DNA of 38,155 nt, from assembly GCA_022826825.1 (NCBI GenBank), contig JAJDUD010000015.1:1-38155 (forward strand), written 5' to 3'. The DNA comes from Acidobacteriota bacterium (GTDB lineage: Bacteria; Acidobacteriota; Vicinamibacteria; Marinacidobacterales; Marinacidobacteraceae). The position numbers and the translations under genes were made by a program. Shown piece after piece: positions 27,327 to 35,865 of the stretch. A model generated the notes under the pieces. That model was not told the DNA's origin. It was given only the letters and a program-made list of their open reading frames with translations, and searched no databases. The first letter of the stretch is position 1. Each line of letters starts with the position of its first letter.

Positions 27327-28069
27327 GCGGTCCCGAACGCACGCTGGTCCTCCTCCGCCACGGGGAGAGCGTCTGGAACCGGGAGAACCGGTTCACCGGC
27401 TGGGCCGACGTCCCGCTCACCGCCACCGGACACGAGCAGGCGCGCCGCTCCGGGGAGCAGTTGCGCGAGGCCGGGATCGTCCCGGCGGTGGCGCACACCT
27501 CGGTCCTCCAGCGGGCCATCCACACGCTCGAGGAGGTCCTCGAGCGGCTCGGCGGCGCCCGGCCCCCGATCCGTTACGCCTGGGAGCTGAACGAACGCCA
27601 CTACGGCCGGCTCCAGGGGAAGAACAAGGCCGAGACGGAACGCGAGTTCGGCCCGGACCAGACGCTCGCGTGGCGCCGCAGCTATGCCGATCCGCCGCCC
27701 CCGGTGGACCTCGACGACCCGCGGCACCCGCGGTTCGACGAACGCTACGCGGCCGTTCCCGCGGAGCGGTTACCCCGCGCGGAGTCCCTCCGGGACACCG
27801 GACACCGGGTCCTTCCCTACTGGGAGCGGCAGATCGTCCCCGATCTCGACTCAGGTCCGGTGCTCGTGGTCGCGCACGGCAACAGCCTGCGCTCGCTCGT
27901 CATGCATCTCGAGGGCATCGGGCCGGCGGAGATCCAGCAGCGCAACATCCCGACCGGGATCCCCCTCGTGTACCGGCTGGACGCCGCGCTCGGCGTGCTC
28001 GGCCAGCGCTACCTGGCCGGCGAAGACGAACTCGCCGACGGGATCGCCAAGGCGATCCAGCGTCCGTAG
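27323..28069 (+). CDS. gpmA: 2,3-bisphosphoglycerate-dependent phosphoglycerate mutase
   Basis: A 248-aa histidine phosphatase-fold enzyme interconverting 3- and 2-phosphoglycerate. The catalytic RHGESVWN (12-19, H13 phosphorylated) is followed by NRFTGWADVPLT, then ELNERHYGRLQGKNK, and the second His in VVAHGNSLRSL (~190-200), with the NIPTGIPLVY C-terminal signature of dPGM. The frame is open far upstream, but ATG 27323 overlaps the pckA stop by four bases and gives the family N-terminus. Pairing with pckA places two consecutive parts of gluconeogenesis on one transcript. Confidence 0.95.
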
Positions 28070-28072
28070 CCA

Positions 28073-28261
28073 GGAGCGCCGCTCTTCAGAGCGGCATCGC
28101 GGCCGCAGGCCGCGAAACTCCCAACCTCATGCACAACCATGGCGTGGGTCCAAACGGCGACGGCGGTACGCCATCCCCCGGTGGCGCCACGCCATGCGGG
28201 GGAGCGGCGGAGGGAATTTCGCCCGCTGCGCGGGCGATGCCGGTGTGAACACCGGCGCTCC
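28073..28261 (-). repeat. MITE/REPIN-like element, copy 3, divergent interior
   Basis: The left arm begins GGAGCGCCGC with tip GCTCTTCAGAGC and GCGGCCGCAGGCCGC; the right arm has GCCCGCTGCGCGGGC and GGTGTGAACACC. It is in the same arm order as copy 2. At 189 bp the interior is shorter and does not match the conserved core of the other copies. It starts four bases after the gpmA stop. Confidence 0.75.
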
Positions 28262-28288
28262 TGCGCCGACGATGCCTGCCTGAAGGCC

Positions 28289-28318
28289 AGGAGCGCCGCT
28301 CTTCAGGGCGGCGCTCCT
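28289..28318. terminator. Compact perfect hairpin between convergent genes
   Basis: AGGAGCGCCGC (28289-28299) pairs perfectly with GCGGCGCTCCT (28308-28318) across TCTTCAGG. It looks like a solo arm of the repeat family and sits 14 bases past the flotillin stop, where it could end both convergent transcripts. There is no T-tract. Confidence 0.45.
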
Positions 28319-28331
28319 AACCCATCCGGCT

Positions 28332-29633
28332 CTAGTGACCCTTGTGGCCTAGCGGGCCGCGGGCGGAACTGCGCTTCGCGCCGGTCTCCTCGTCGGCGCC
28401 CTCGGCGGCGTTGCCGCGGAGGATGGCGGGGACGTCGACGCCGGTGGAGGTCTTGAGCTGCTCGAGGAAGGCGGCGATGGAGCCGGTGAGGCCGCGCACG
28501 TGGTTCGGGACCGCGCCGCCGGTTCCGTTGTCCACCACGGTGAGCCGCTCCACGTGCAGGTTGTCGTGGAGCACGTGGGTGACCTTGTCGATGATCTGCG
28601 GAAGCATCTGCAGCAGCATGATCTCCCGCGTCGTCTCGTCGTCCCACTGGGCCTTGATCTCGGCGAGGGCGTCCGCGGTGGCCTTGCCGTTCTCCCGGAT
28701 CCGGGACGCCTCGCCCTGGGAGGTCAGCGCCCGGGCCTGGCTGGACGCCTCCGCCGGCACCACGGTGTTCGCCTTCTCGCGGAGTTCGTTCCGCGCCACC
28801 CGGATCTCCTCGAGCTTGCGCTCCTCCTCGACCCGCGCCATCCGCTTCGCGACCTCGGCGACCTGCTCGGCCTGGTTCGACGCCGCGGCCCGCTCGGCCC
28901 GCCGCATCCGCACGCCGTGCTCGGCGTCCACGATGGCTTCCTCGGCGCTGGTCTCGGCGACCACCGCGTCGCGCTTCGCGTTCGCGGCCACGTCCCGCGC
29001 TTCCGCGTCCGCCCGCGCCTCGGCGACCTTGGCGTCCCGGCGGACGGCCGCGCTCCGCTTGCGGCCGATGGCGTCGAGGTAGCCCTCGGTGTCCGAAAGG
29101 TGCTGGATCTTGAAGGTGTCCAGCACCAGGCCGAGCTGCGAGAAGTCCTTGCGCACCGATTCCGACACCGCGTCGCCGACGCCGAGCCGCTCGGCGTTCG
29201 CGTCCTCGGGGGTCCGGGTGGCGAGCACGCCGCGCAGGCTGCCTTCGAGCGTCTGCTTCGCGACGGTCTGGATCTCGTGCTGGGTCCGGCCGAGGAAACG
29301 CTCCACCGCCTGGTCGAGCCCGCCCTCCGGATCGCCGGCGATCTTCACGGTCGCCATGCCGTCCACGTCGAGCGGGATCATCCCCGCGGACAGCGCCTTC
29401 TTGACGGTCACCTCGATGGGAATGGTGTTCAGCGAGATGCGCGACACCGTCTCGATGAGCGGACGGCGGAAACCGCGGCCGCCCCGGATGATGCGGTAGC
29501 CCTTCTTCCGCCCCGAGAAGATCACCGCCTCGTTGGGGGCGCAGACCACCACGTGGGCGCGGATGAAGATGATGATCGCCAGGATCCCGGTGATCCCGAG
29601 AGCAAGGGCGATTCCAATGGTTCCTGGAGTCAT
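28332..29633 (-). CDS. Flotillin-like SPFH-domain protein
   Basis: A 433-aa protein. Residues ~5-26 form an N-terminal membrane segment, then CAPNEAVIFSGRKK and the SPFH domain (~30-190, with TLEGSLRGVLATRTPEDAN and GLVLDTFKIQHLSD). A long Ala/Glu/Arg-rich helical region follows (~190-320, with AEARADAEARDVAANAKRD). The C-terminal part has LEQLKTSTGVDVPAIL, the flotillin terminus. Flotillins assemble at membrane microdomains and influence fluidity and the assembly of membrane complexes. ATG at 29633 follows GGAGG by eight bases. It is 51 bases after glnA on the same strand, so it may be read through from the amtB operon. Confidence 0.9.
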   Translation of the reverse strand: MTPGTIGIALALGITGILAIIIFIRAHVVVCAPNEAVIFSGRKKGYRIIRGGRGFRRPLIETVSRISLNTIPIEVTVKKALSAGMIPLDVDGMATVKIAGDPEGGLDQAVERFLGRTQHEIQTVAKQTLEGSLRGVLATRTPEDANAERLGVGDAVSESVRKDFSQLGLVLDTFKIQHLSDTEGYLDAIGRKRSAAVRRDAKVAEARADAEARDVAANAKRDAVVAETSAEEAIVDAEHGVRMRRAERAAASNQAEQVAEVAKRMARVEEERKLEEIRVARNELREKANTVVPAEASSQARALTSQGEASRIRENGKATADALAEIKAQWDDETTREIMLLQMLPQIIDKVTHVLHDNLHVERLTVVDNGTGGAVPNHVRGLTGSIAAFLEQLKTSTGVDVPAILRGNAAEGADEETGAKRSSARGPLGHKGH

Positions 29634-29684
29634 GAAAGGGCCTCCGTGGTCGCTGGCCGGCCGCTTTGAACGCCGCTTCGAAAA

Positions 29685-31100
29685 TCAGCAGTCATAGTAG
29701 AGAGCGAACTCCGCCGGGTGCGGACGCTGGTCCATGTAGGCGAGTTCGTTGGCCCGCTTGTAGCGGATCCAGGTATCGATGACGTCCGGCGTGAAGACGT
29801 CGCCCCGCAACAGGTAGTCGTTGTCCGTCTCCAGCGCGTTGAGCGCCGCCTTCAGCGTCGGGGGCGTGTCGCCGATCTTCCGCAGTTCCGCCTCGGGCAG
29901 TTCGTAAAGGTCCCGGTCCACCGGCTCGGGAGGCGCGATCCGGTTCACGATGCCGTCGAACCCCGCCATCATGATGGCCGAGAAGGCCAGGTAGGGATTC
30001 GCGCTCGGGTCGGGACAGCGGAACTCGATCCGCTTGGCCGCCGGGGCCGCCGAATACATGGGGATCCGCACCGCCGCGGAGCGGTTGCTCCGGGAATAGA
30101 CGAGCTTGTTCGGGGCCTCGAAACCGGGGACGAGGCGCCGGTAGGAGTTCGCGGTGGGGCAGGTGAAGGCGCACAGCGACGCGGCGTGCTTCAGGATGCC
30201 CCCGATGAAGAAGACCCCCGCCTCGCTGAGGCCGGCGTATCCCTCCGGGTCGTAGAAGAGGTTCTTCCCCTTGCTCCACAGGCTCATGTGGCAGTGCATT
30301 CCCGAGCCGTTGTCGCCGAAGAGCGGCTTCGGCATGAACGTCGCCGTGCGGCCGTGCCGGGTGGCGGTGTTCTTGACGATGTACTTGAACTTCATCATCG
30401 AGTCCGCCATCTCGCTGATCGTCGTGTACTTGATCCCGATCTCGCACTGCCCGCCGCTGCCCACTTCCTGGTGGTGGAGTTCCGCGTCCACCCCGCAGCC
30501 GCGCAGGTTGGTGAGCATCTGCGACCGCACGTCCTGGTAGGGATCGGTCGGCGGCATCCGGAAGTAACCCTGCTTCAGGCCCGGCTTGTGACCGAGGTTC
30601 GGCTTCTCCACCCGCCCCGCGTTCCAGGCGCCGATCGCGGAGTCCACGTAGTAGAAGGCCTCGTTCACGGTCTGGTCGAAGCGGACGTCGTCGAAGATGT
30701 AGAACTCGGCTTCGGGGCCGACGTAGCAGGTGTCGGCGAGCGCCGAGGTCTCGAGGAACCGGGTGGCCTTCTCCACGATGTTCCGCGGGTCGCGCGAATA
30801 GAGGCTCAGGTCCACCGGGTCCTTGACGTTGCAGATGAAGACGAGGGTGGGTTCCTCGTAGAAGGGATCGATGAAGCCGCTGTCCGGATCGGGGCGGAGC
30901 AGCATGTCGCTCCGCTCGATGCCCTGGAAGCCGCGGACCGACGAACCGTCGAAGCCGATCCCGTGGACGAACATGTCCTCGTCGAACGCCTCGATGGCGT
31001 AGGAGATGTGGCGCCAGCCGCCGAGGAGGTCGGTGAACCGGAAGTCCACGAACTTGATCTTCTTGTCCTGGATGGTGCGGCGGACGTCGCGAAGAGACAT
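29685..31100 (-). CDS. glnA: Glutamine synthetase, type I
   Basis: A 471-aa GSI enzyme making glutamine from glutamate, ammonia and ATP. Motifs include GFDGSSVRGFQGIERSD, VGPEAEFYIFDD, HHQEVGSGGQCEIG, the ATP-binding KPLFGDNGSGMHCHMSLW, and the Arg-rich NRSAAVRIP. The adenylylation-type Tyr is present as Y399 in DRDLYELP, so adenylyltransferase control is possible. Length is typical. ATG at 31100, seven bases after glnB; no strong ribosome binding site, which suggests coupling to glnB. Third gene of amtB-glnB-glnA. Confidence 0.96.
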   Translation of the reverse strand: MSLRDVRRTIQDKKIKFVDFRFTDLLGGWRHISYAIEAFDEDMFVHGIGFDGSSVRGFQGIERSDMLLRPDPDSGFIDPFYEEPTLVFICNVKDPVDLSLYSRDPRNIVEKATRFLETSALADTCYVGPEAEFYIFDDVRFDQTVNEAFYYVDSAIGAWNAGRVEKPNLGHKPGLKQGYFRMPPTDPYQDVRSQMLTNLRGCGVDAELHHQEVGSGGQCEIGIKYTTISEMADSMMKFKYIVKNTATRHGRTATFMPKPLFGDNGSGMHCHMSLWSKGKNLFYDPEGYAGLSEAGVFFIGGILKHAASLCAFTCPTANSYRRLVPGFEAPNKLVYSRSNRSAAVRIPMYSAAPAAKRIEFRCPDPSANPYLAFSAIMMAGFDGIVNRIAPPEPVDRDLYELPEAELRKIGDTPPTLKAALNALETDNDYLLRGDVFTPDVIDTWIRYKRANELAYMDQRPHPAEFALYYDC

Positions 31101-31107
31101 GGAACCG

Positions 31108-31449
31108 TCAGCCGATGGCCTGCGAGCCGCGCTCGCCGGTGCGAATCCGGATGCAGTCGTGGAGGTCGGTGACGAAGATCTTCCCGTCGCCCGCCTCCCC
31201 GGTCTGCGCCCCCTTGAGGATCGCCTGGACCGCGCGCTCCACGAAGTCCTCGTTCACCGCGACGTCGATGCGGACGCGCTTCAGGATGTTCACCTGCGTC
31301 TGGACCCCGCGGAAGGTGGCCTGGTACCCCCGCTGGGTCCCGTGGCCGACGCCGGCGGTGATCGAGAACTTGTTGATCTGCGCTCCGAAGAGTTCCTCCT
31401 GGACCAGGGGAACCACCTCGGGTTGAACCATGGCGGTGACTAGCTTCAT
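31108..31449 (-). CDS. glnB: PII nitrogen regulatory protein with atypical T-loop
   Basis: A 113-aa PII protein that aligns without gaps to E. coli GlnB over its core. Q39 and K90 are kept, as are GDGKIFV (87-93) and IRIRTGERG (100-108). In the T-loop, however, the uridylylated Tyr51 position is Thr (RGVQTQV, 47-53), position 46 is Phe instead of Tyr, and K58, a 2-oxoglutarate contact, is Arg. Classical GlnD-mediated uridylylation is therefore unlikely. It lies between amtB and glnA, as expected for the protein that reports nitrogen status to both. ATG start 28 bases after amtB. Confidence 0.94.
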   Translation of the reverse strand: MKLVTAMVQPEVVPLVQEELFGAQINKFSITAGVGHGTQRGYQATFRGVQTQVNILKRVRIDVAVNEDFVERAVQAILKGAQTGEAGDGKIFVTDLHDCIRIRTGERGSQAIG

Positions 31450-31477
31450 GTCGTGACAGCCTCGAAGGAAGTTCCCC

Positions 31478-32794
31478 TCAGGAACCCAGGATCTGGAAGC
31501 CGGTGTAGGACTCCATGCCGTGCTCGTTCATGTCGAGGCCCCGGATCTCCTCCATCCGGTCCACCCGGAGGCCGAGCACCGCCTTGATGGCGATGAACAC
31601 GAGGCCCATGGACAAGAAGACGAAGATGCCGGAGGCGAAGGTGCCGAGCGCCTGGATGCCGAGCTGTTCGAACCCGCCGCCGTAGAAGAGCCCCTCCCGG
31701 GCGAGCCCGAGCGACTCCCGCCCCCATAACCCGACGGTCAGGGTCCCCCAGATGCCGCAGAGACCGTGCACCGGGAAGGCGCCGCACGGATCGTCCACCT
31801 TGATGATCCGCAGCAGTCCCTCACCGAGGACGATCACGAACCCGCCGGTCACCCCGATCCAGATCGCCGCCGCCGGGCTCACCACCGCACAGGGCGCGGT
31901 GATGGAGACGAGGCCGGCGAGCGCCCCGTTCATGGTGAAGAACAGGTCGGGCTTCCCGAACAGGATCCACGAGATGAACGTGGTGGTCACCGCGGCGGAG
32001 GCGGCGGCGAGGTTCGTGTTGATGGCGATCAGCGAGATCGCTTCCCCGTCGCCCACCGCGAGGTTCGAGCCCGGGTTGAAGCCGAACCAGCCGAACCAGA
32101 GGATGAAGACCCCGAGCGAGGCCAGCGGCACCGAGTGGCCGGGGATGGGGTTCGAGGACCCGTCGGCGTTGAAGCGGCCGAGGCGCGGCCCCAGGATCAT
32201 GGCGCCCACCAGCGCCGTCGCGCCCCCGGTCAGGTGGACCACCGTCGAGCCCGCGAAGTCGAAGAAGTCGAGCTGGGCCAGCCAGCCCCCGCCCCACGTC
32301 CAGTGTCCGACGACCGGGTAGATGAACGCCGAGATGATGAACGAGTAGGCGAGGTAGGCCGGGAACTTCATCCGCTCCGCCATCCCGCCGGCCACGATGG
32401 TGGCGGCGGCGCCGCAGAACGCCGCCTGGAACAGCCAGAACGCCCACAGCGGCACGTCGGCGCCCGACTCGGCGCCCACCAGGAAGAAGCCGCTGGTCCC
32501 GAAGAAGGGGTTCCCCTCCGAGAACATGATGGCGTAGCCGAACACGAAGAACCCGAGCGACGCCATGCAGTAGTCGAGGAAGTTCTTCGTGAGGATGTTG
32601 CAGGTGTTCTTGGCGCGGATGAAGCCCGCCTCCAGCATTCCGAACCCGGCCTGCATGAGGAACACGAGGAACGCCGACACCAGCACGAACAGGGTGTCGA
32701 GCCCCACCGTGCTCGAACCCCCGTCGTCCTGCGCAAAGGCGGGTTCGGCCAGCGCAAGCACGGCCAACCCGATCAGCGGAATTCGCCTCAGCAT
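31478..32794 (-). CDS. amtB: Ammonium transporter (Amt/MEP)
   Basis: A 438-aa ammonium channel. An N-terminal signal sequence (MLRRIPLIGLAVLALAEPAF, ~1-22) precedes eleven expected membrane helices. Signatures include FLMQAGFGMLEAGFIRAKN, DFAGSTVVHLTGG, and the twin-His region with VHGLCGIWG. The C-terminal cytosolic tail (GLRVDRMEEIRGLDMNEHG), which contacts PII in other bacteria, is intact. ATG at 32794 has GAGGAGG five bases upstream; the longer frame lies in non-coding leader. Promoter of the nitrogen operon. Confidence 0.95.
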   Translation of the reverse strand: MLRRIPLIGLAVLALAEPAFAQDDGGSSTVGLDTLFVLVSAFLVFLMQAGFGMLEAGFIRAKNTCNILTKNFLDYCMASLGFFVFGYAIMFSEGNPFFGTSGFFLVGAESGADVPLWAFWLFQAAFCGAAATIVAGGMAERMKFPAYLAYSFIISAFIYPVVGHWTWGGGWLAQLDFFDFAGSTVVHLTGGATALVGAMILGPRLGRFNADGSSNPIPGHSVPLASLGVFILWFGWFGFNPGSNLAVGDGEAISLIAINTNLAAASAAVTTTFISWILFGKPDLFFTMNGALAGLVSITAPCAVVSPAAAIWIGVTGGFVIVLGEGLLRIIKVDDPCGAFPVHGLCGIWGTLTVGLWGRESLGLAREGLFYGGGFEQLGIQALGTFASGIFVFLSMGLVFIAIKAVLGLRVDRMEEIRGLDMNEHGMESYTGFQILGS

Positions 32795-32868
32795 CAGGAC
32801 CTCCTCCTCGGGAGTACTCCTCCCCGGACGCCCACCACCCCGGCCGGGCGTCCCTGCACGAAGCGCGG

Positions 32869-32898
32869 AGGGTACGGCCACAGGCGCGGGCGGGTCAA
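32869..32898 (-). promoter_or_regulatory. Candidate promoter of amtB-glnB-glnA
   Basis: On the minus strand TTGACC (32898-32893) and TACCCT (32874-32869) are 18 bases apart, a reasonable sigma-70-like promoter 75 bases upstream of the amtB start. I saw no clear sigma-54 (GG-N10-GC) site. Confidence 0.4.
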
Positions 32899-32964
32899 CC
32901 CCGGCACGGCGATCCGGACGGCCGGGCCGCCCGCGCCCGTCCAACCACGGCAACGACAAGAGGT

Positions 32965-32994
32965 TTGTGGCCCGTCCGGATCATCCGGTAGGGT
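32965..32994 (+). promoter_or_regulatory. Candidate promoter of CPBP protease gene
   Basis: TTGTGG (32965-32970) and TAGGGT (32989-32994) are 18 bases apart. Within the spacer CCGGAT-C-ATCCGG forms a symmetric site. It is divergent from the amtB promoter. Weak match. Confidence 0.25.
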
Positions 32995-33014
32995 GGCGGC
33001 GCCGAGTCTTCATC

Positions 33015-33881
33015 GTGTCATTGACAACGCGCCTCGCGCCGGTCGTCCGCTTCCCCCTGACGAGGATCCTCCTCGGCGCCGCGGCGGTCATCGGGGCGCT
33101 GCTGCTCACGCGGGCCCTGATCGAAGGGGCGTACGAGGTCCTCGGTCTCGGCCCGGGTGGTTTCTTCTCGATCCCGGCCGTGATGGCGGTGGTGGTGGCC
33201 GTTTCGCTGGCGTACGCCGGGTACGTGCGCCTCGTGGAGCGGCGGGCCGTCACCGAACTGTCCCGCGAGGGCGCGTTCTCGGAGGCGGGCGCCGGCCTGC
33301 TCGTGGGTTTTTCCCTGCTGGCCGGGACGATCGGGGTGCTGGCCGCCCTCGGCTACTACCAGGTGGACGCGCTGAACCCCTGGAGCGGCACCCTCGTCTC
33401 GGCGTTCGCGGTGGCGCTCTTCGCCGCCTGGTGGGAGGAGCTGCTCTTTCGCGGCCTCCTCTTCCGGATCCTCGAGGAGAGCCTGGGGACGTGGATCGCG
33501 CTCGGCATCTCCGCCGCCATCTTCGGCGCCGTGCACGTGGTCACCCCGGACTGGAGCGTTCTCGGCCTGATCGCCATCGCCCTCGAGGCCGGGGTGCTGC
33601 TGGGCGCCGCCTTCGTGCTGACGCGGCGGCTCTGGGCGGCGATCGGAATCCACCTGGGATGGAACTTCGGGAACGCCTGCTTCGACGTGTCGGACGGCGG
33701 GAGCCAGGGCCTCTTCGAGGCGAGCATGCGCGGGCCCGAGCTGCTGACGGGCGGCGCCGACCCGGGCCGGTCTCCCGTCGCGCTGGCGCTCGTCTCGGCG
33801 GTGGCCGTCTTCGTCCTGGTCCGGGCGTACCGGAAAGGGCACGTCCGGCGGCTGTTCTGGCGCCGCCCGCCCCCGGCCTGA
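33015..33881 (+). CDS. CPBP family intramembrane metalloprotease
   Basis: A 288-aa polytopic membrane protein with about six to eight helices. The three CPBP/CAAX-protease motifs are in order: EELLFRG (E141, E142, R146), FGAVH (170-174) and HLGWN (H213 to N217), which together build the membrane-embedded metal site. Bacterial members process peptides or protect against bacteriocins; the substrate here is unknown. The frame is open further upstream, but that would run through amtB antisense; GTG 33015 (or TTG 33021) precedes a normal membrane-protein N-terminus. No strong ribosome binding site. Confidence 0.85.
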   Translation: MSLTTRLAPVVRFPLTRILLGAAAVIGALLLTRALIEGAYEVLGLGPGGFFSIPAVMAVVVAVSLAYAGYVRLVERRAVTELSREGAFSEAGAGLLVGFSLLAGTIGVLAALGYYQVDALNPWSGTLVSAFAVALFAAWWEELLFRGLLFRILEESLGTWIALGISAAIFGAVHVVTPDWSVLGLIAIALEAGVLLGAAFVLTRRLWAAIGIHLGWNFGNACFDVSDGGSQGLFEASMRGPELLTGGADPGRSPVALALVSAVAVFVLVRAYRKGHVRRLFWRRPPPA

Positions 33882-33899
33882 GGAGCGCAAGGAGCGCCA

Positions 33900-34118
33900 G
33901 GAGCGCCGGTCTTCAGACCGGCATCGCCCGCGCAGCGGGCGAAACTCCCTGCCTTCCCTTCGCCGCATGGCACCCCCGTCAAAGGGAATAGCGCGACGAC
34001 AACTGCCCGCGCCTACTCCGCTTTCGCCGTCTTCGTTTCGGGTCCCCGCAACGTGGCGCGATGGCGCCGGGAGTTTCGCGGCCTGCGGCCGCGATGCCGG
34101 TCTGAAGACCGGCGCTCC
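33900..34118 (+). repeat. MITE/REPIN-like element, copy 4
   Basis: A 219-bp unit in the orientation of copy 1, with tips GGTCTTCAGACC and GGTCTGAAGACC and inner hairpins GCCCGCGCAGCGGGC and GCGGCCTGCGGCCGC. Its interior is nearly identical to copy 5. A stutter of GGAGCGC units (33882-33908) precedes it, starting in the protease stop region. The 33882-34357 gap has no gene. Confidence 0.88.
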
Positions 34119-34161
34119 TGGCTCCTGGCCCCCTGTGCGTTTTCATGCCCGGCGGCGTGCG

Positions 34162-34210
34162 GCAGCGGAGCGCCGGCCTCCGGCCGGCATCGCGCGGGAG
34201 CGCGAAACCC
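34162..34210 (+). repeat. Small two-hairpin repeat unit
   Basis: GGAGCGCCGGCC-TCCGGCCGGCATCGC, then GCGGGAGCGCGAAACCC. This copies the arm design of the large element (GGAGC, hairpin, ATCGC, hairpin, GAAACYCC) with different stem sequences. A close copy lies at 34644-34693. Confidence 0.7.
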
Positions 34211-34357
34211 GTACTGAAAGCACCGCGCCCTGCCGACGTGCATGCCGCACCCTCTGCTGACGCGCGCCTTTCACGCCGCCTCTTGCCCCAAGTGGAACAA
34301 AACGGCCAGGACCTGCGTCCACTGGTATTGGCCAGGAACGAATAAGCTGCCGAGACG

Positions 34358-34588
34358 ATGTTGGCGAAGTCCGAAATCCACAAGGAAGCGCTCAATCTTC
34401 CGGCCCACGAGCGCATCGAACTCGTGGTGGAGCTCTGGGACAGCCTGGTGCCTTCGGAGATTCCGATCCCGGACTGGCAGCGAGATCTGATTCGTGAACG
34501 CTTGGCGTCACTGGACGGTCTACAGCCGGACGAGCGTTCCACGCCTTGGGAAGCGGCGCGCCAGCGAGTCTTCTCGGACAAGACCTGA
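34358..34588 (+). CDS. Addiction-module antitoxin-like protein without toxin
   Basis: A 76-aa protein of the unstable-antitoxin type (PF09720/TIGR02574 group): EIHKEALNLPAHERIELVVELWDSL (6-30), IPDWQRDLIRERLASLDG, and STPWEAARQRV near the C-terminus. These normally sit a few bases upstream of a RelE/ParE toxin. Here 34589-35010 has only repeats and no toxin-like frame on either strand. It could be a toxin-less remnant, a protective anti-addiction copy, or act in trans. ATG start; base composition is slightly less GC-rich than the core genes. Confidence 0.82.
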   Translation: MLAKSEIHKEALNLPAHERIELVVELWDSLVPSEIPIPDWQRDLIRERLASLDGLQPDERSTPWEAARQRVFSDKT

Positions 34589-34643
34589 GCCAGATCGCAC
34601 GCCAGCGCGAAACCGGCGCACCACCAACCAGCGCCACGGCGAG

Positions 34644-34776
34644 CGGTAGCGGAGCGCCGGCCTCCGGCCGGCATCGCGCGGGAGCGCGGAATCGCGCAGA
34701 GCTACGCGCCGTCACGGCACGTACGGCTTGGAACGCCGGCCTCCGGCCGGCACCGCGCGGTAGCGCGGAACCCGCC
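34644..34776 (+). repeat. Tandem pair of small hairpin repeats
   Basis: Unit one (34644-34693) nearly duplicates the 34162 unit. Unit two (34716-34776) starts GGCACGTACGGCTTGGAACG, as in the 14.3-14.8-kb cluster, but carries CCGGCC-TCCGGCCGG and then GCGCGGTAGCGCGGAACCC. It therefore links the two repeat subfamilies. The rest of 34589-35010 is less GC-rich and holds no recognised gene. Confidence 0.7.
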
Positions 34777-35010
34777 CCGACGGCCCCACGCCATCGCGCG
34801 ATGCGCACCGTCTTGCTGTCCCTTTGTCCTTCCTTGCTCTCTGTCAACAAACGCGCGATGAAGTTGCCGAAACCTGCCGTTTCCTTGCGCGCCCTTGCTG
34901 TCTTCACAGCGACGGTTCGTGCGTTCCCTCGCGCCCCGTGGAAAACTCGCGGGCGTCCGTCCTCGCGGCACTCTGTCTCCGCGAAACGGCCGCACACCGG
35001 AGTCCCCATC

Positions 35011-35391
35011 GTGGCGAAAACAAGGCCTCACAGCACCGAACTGAGACACAAAGTGGTGCAGGCGTACCTTGCCGGCGAGACGCTCCACAGTCTCGCGCAC
35101 CGTTACAACCTCCCTCGCAACCTCATCCGCATCTGGGTGGACAACCACCTGGTTCCCACGCGCGACGGCGAACAGCTCGAAGGCTCCATTCGCGAAGACA
35201 TCGCCGCGCTGGCCCAGACCATCTCCGAATGCGAGACGCGCATCGAAACGATCGAACGCCTCGTCGCCCGACGCACCGCAGAATTGGAGGCGCAACGCCA
35301 GGCGCCGCCGCAAGGACGTGAGCCCCACGGCGCATCCACGTCCGGCGTCACCTCCTCACGGGTTCCACCACCGCTCGGGGACTCCGACTGA
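35011..35391 (+). pseudogene. IS3-family OrfA-like transposase remnant
   Basis: 126 residues from GTG at 35011, with GGAG upstream. Residues 5-40 (RPHSTELRHKVVQAYLAGET, LHSLAHRYNLPRNLIRIWV) form the helix-turn-helix of IS3-type OrfA. A helical segment with IETIERLVARRTAELEAQRQ follows, then a Pro/Ser-rich tail. The usual leucine-zipper end (LEIEFLKxAL) is lost, and no OrfB integrase follows; only non-coding sequence lies downstream. I treat it as a decayed, immobile insertion-sequence remnant, although the frame itself is intact and could be expressed. Confidence 0.65.
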
Positions 35392-35865
35392 CGGCCCGGC
35401 CGGTCCCGCCGTGCGGGGTCTGGCCCCGCCCGCGTGCGACGCTTCGCACGAATACCGGAGCGTGATGTCGCGCACAACACACCGCGCCGCCTCGATGCGG
35501 GCGACAGAGAACGTCCTGCCTTCGTCCGTTCCGCCGTGCAACCAACGCACTCTCCACGACAGGCCGCCGCCGCCATGCGATGCGTCACACGCACCGGCCG
35601 GTTGACCGTCCGGGAATCGAACACCAAACGTAACCACGCGCAACAACGTGACATAGCGGAACCAGTCTTCGTTACCGCAGTGGAACGATCCAGACCCTGT
35701 CTTCCAGCGCGTTCCGTTCGTTCATGCGATACGTCACACAGTTCCCACGATGCGCGCCATCGGCAGGCGTCGTGACGCCGGCATCGCATTCGTTCTTCCA
35801 GTTTGCACGGTGAACCACGAGCGGCTATCAATACCGGCGTTTGTGCGGGATTGCGGTGGTGCTTT
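35392..35865. other. Gene-free, less GC-rich junk region with short repeated motifs
   Basis: No coding frame with a believable product is seen. Two hairpins follow the transposase: GCGGGG-TCTGG-CCCCGC (~35413-35429) and CGTGCGA-CGCT-TCGCACG (35433-35450). ATGCGATGCGTCACAC (35575) and ATGCGATACGTCACAC (35724) are near-identical. The lower GC and lack of genes fit decayed imported DNA. Confidence 0.5.

Noticed and set aside
28500..31172. Plus-strand frames opposite flotillin and glnA
   Set aside because: Both minus-strand proteins are unambiguous; the plus frames show only composition-driven openness.
34145..34345. 66-aa frame before the antitoxin
   Set aside because: It starts inside a structured repeat and has no family features or ribosome binding site.
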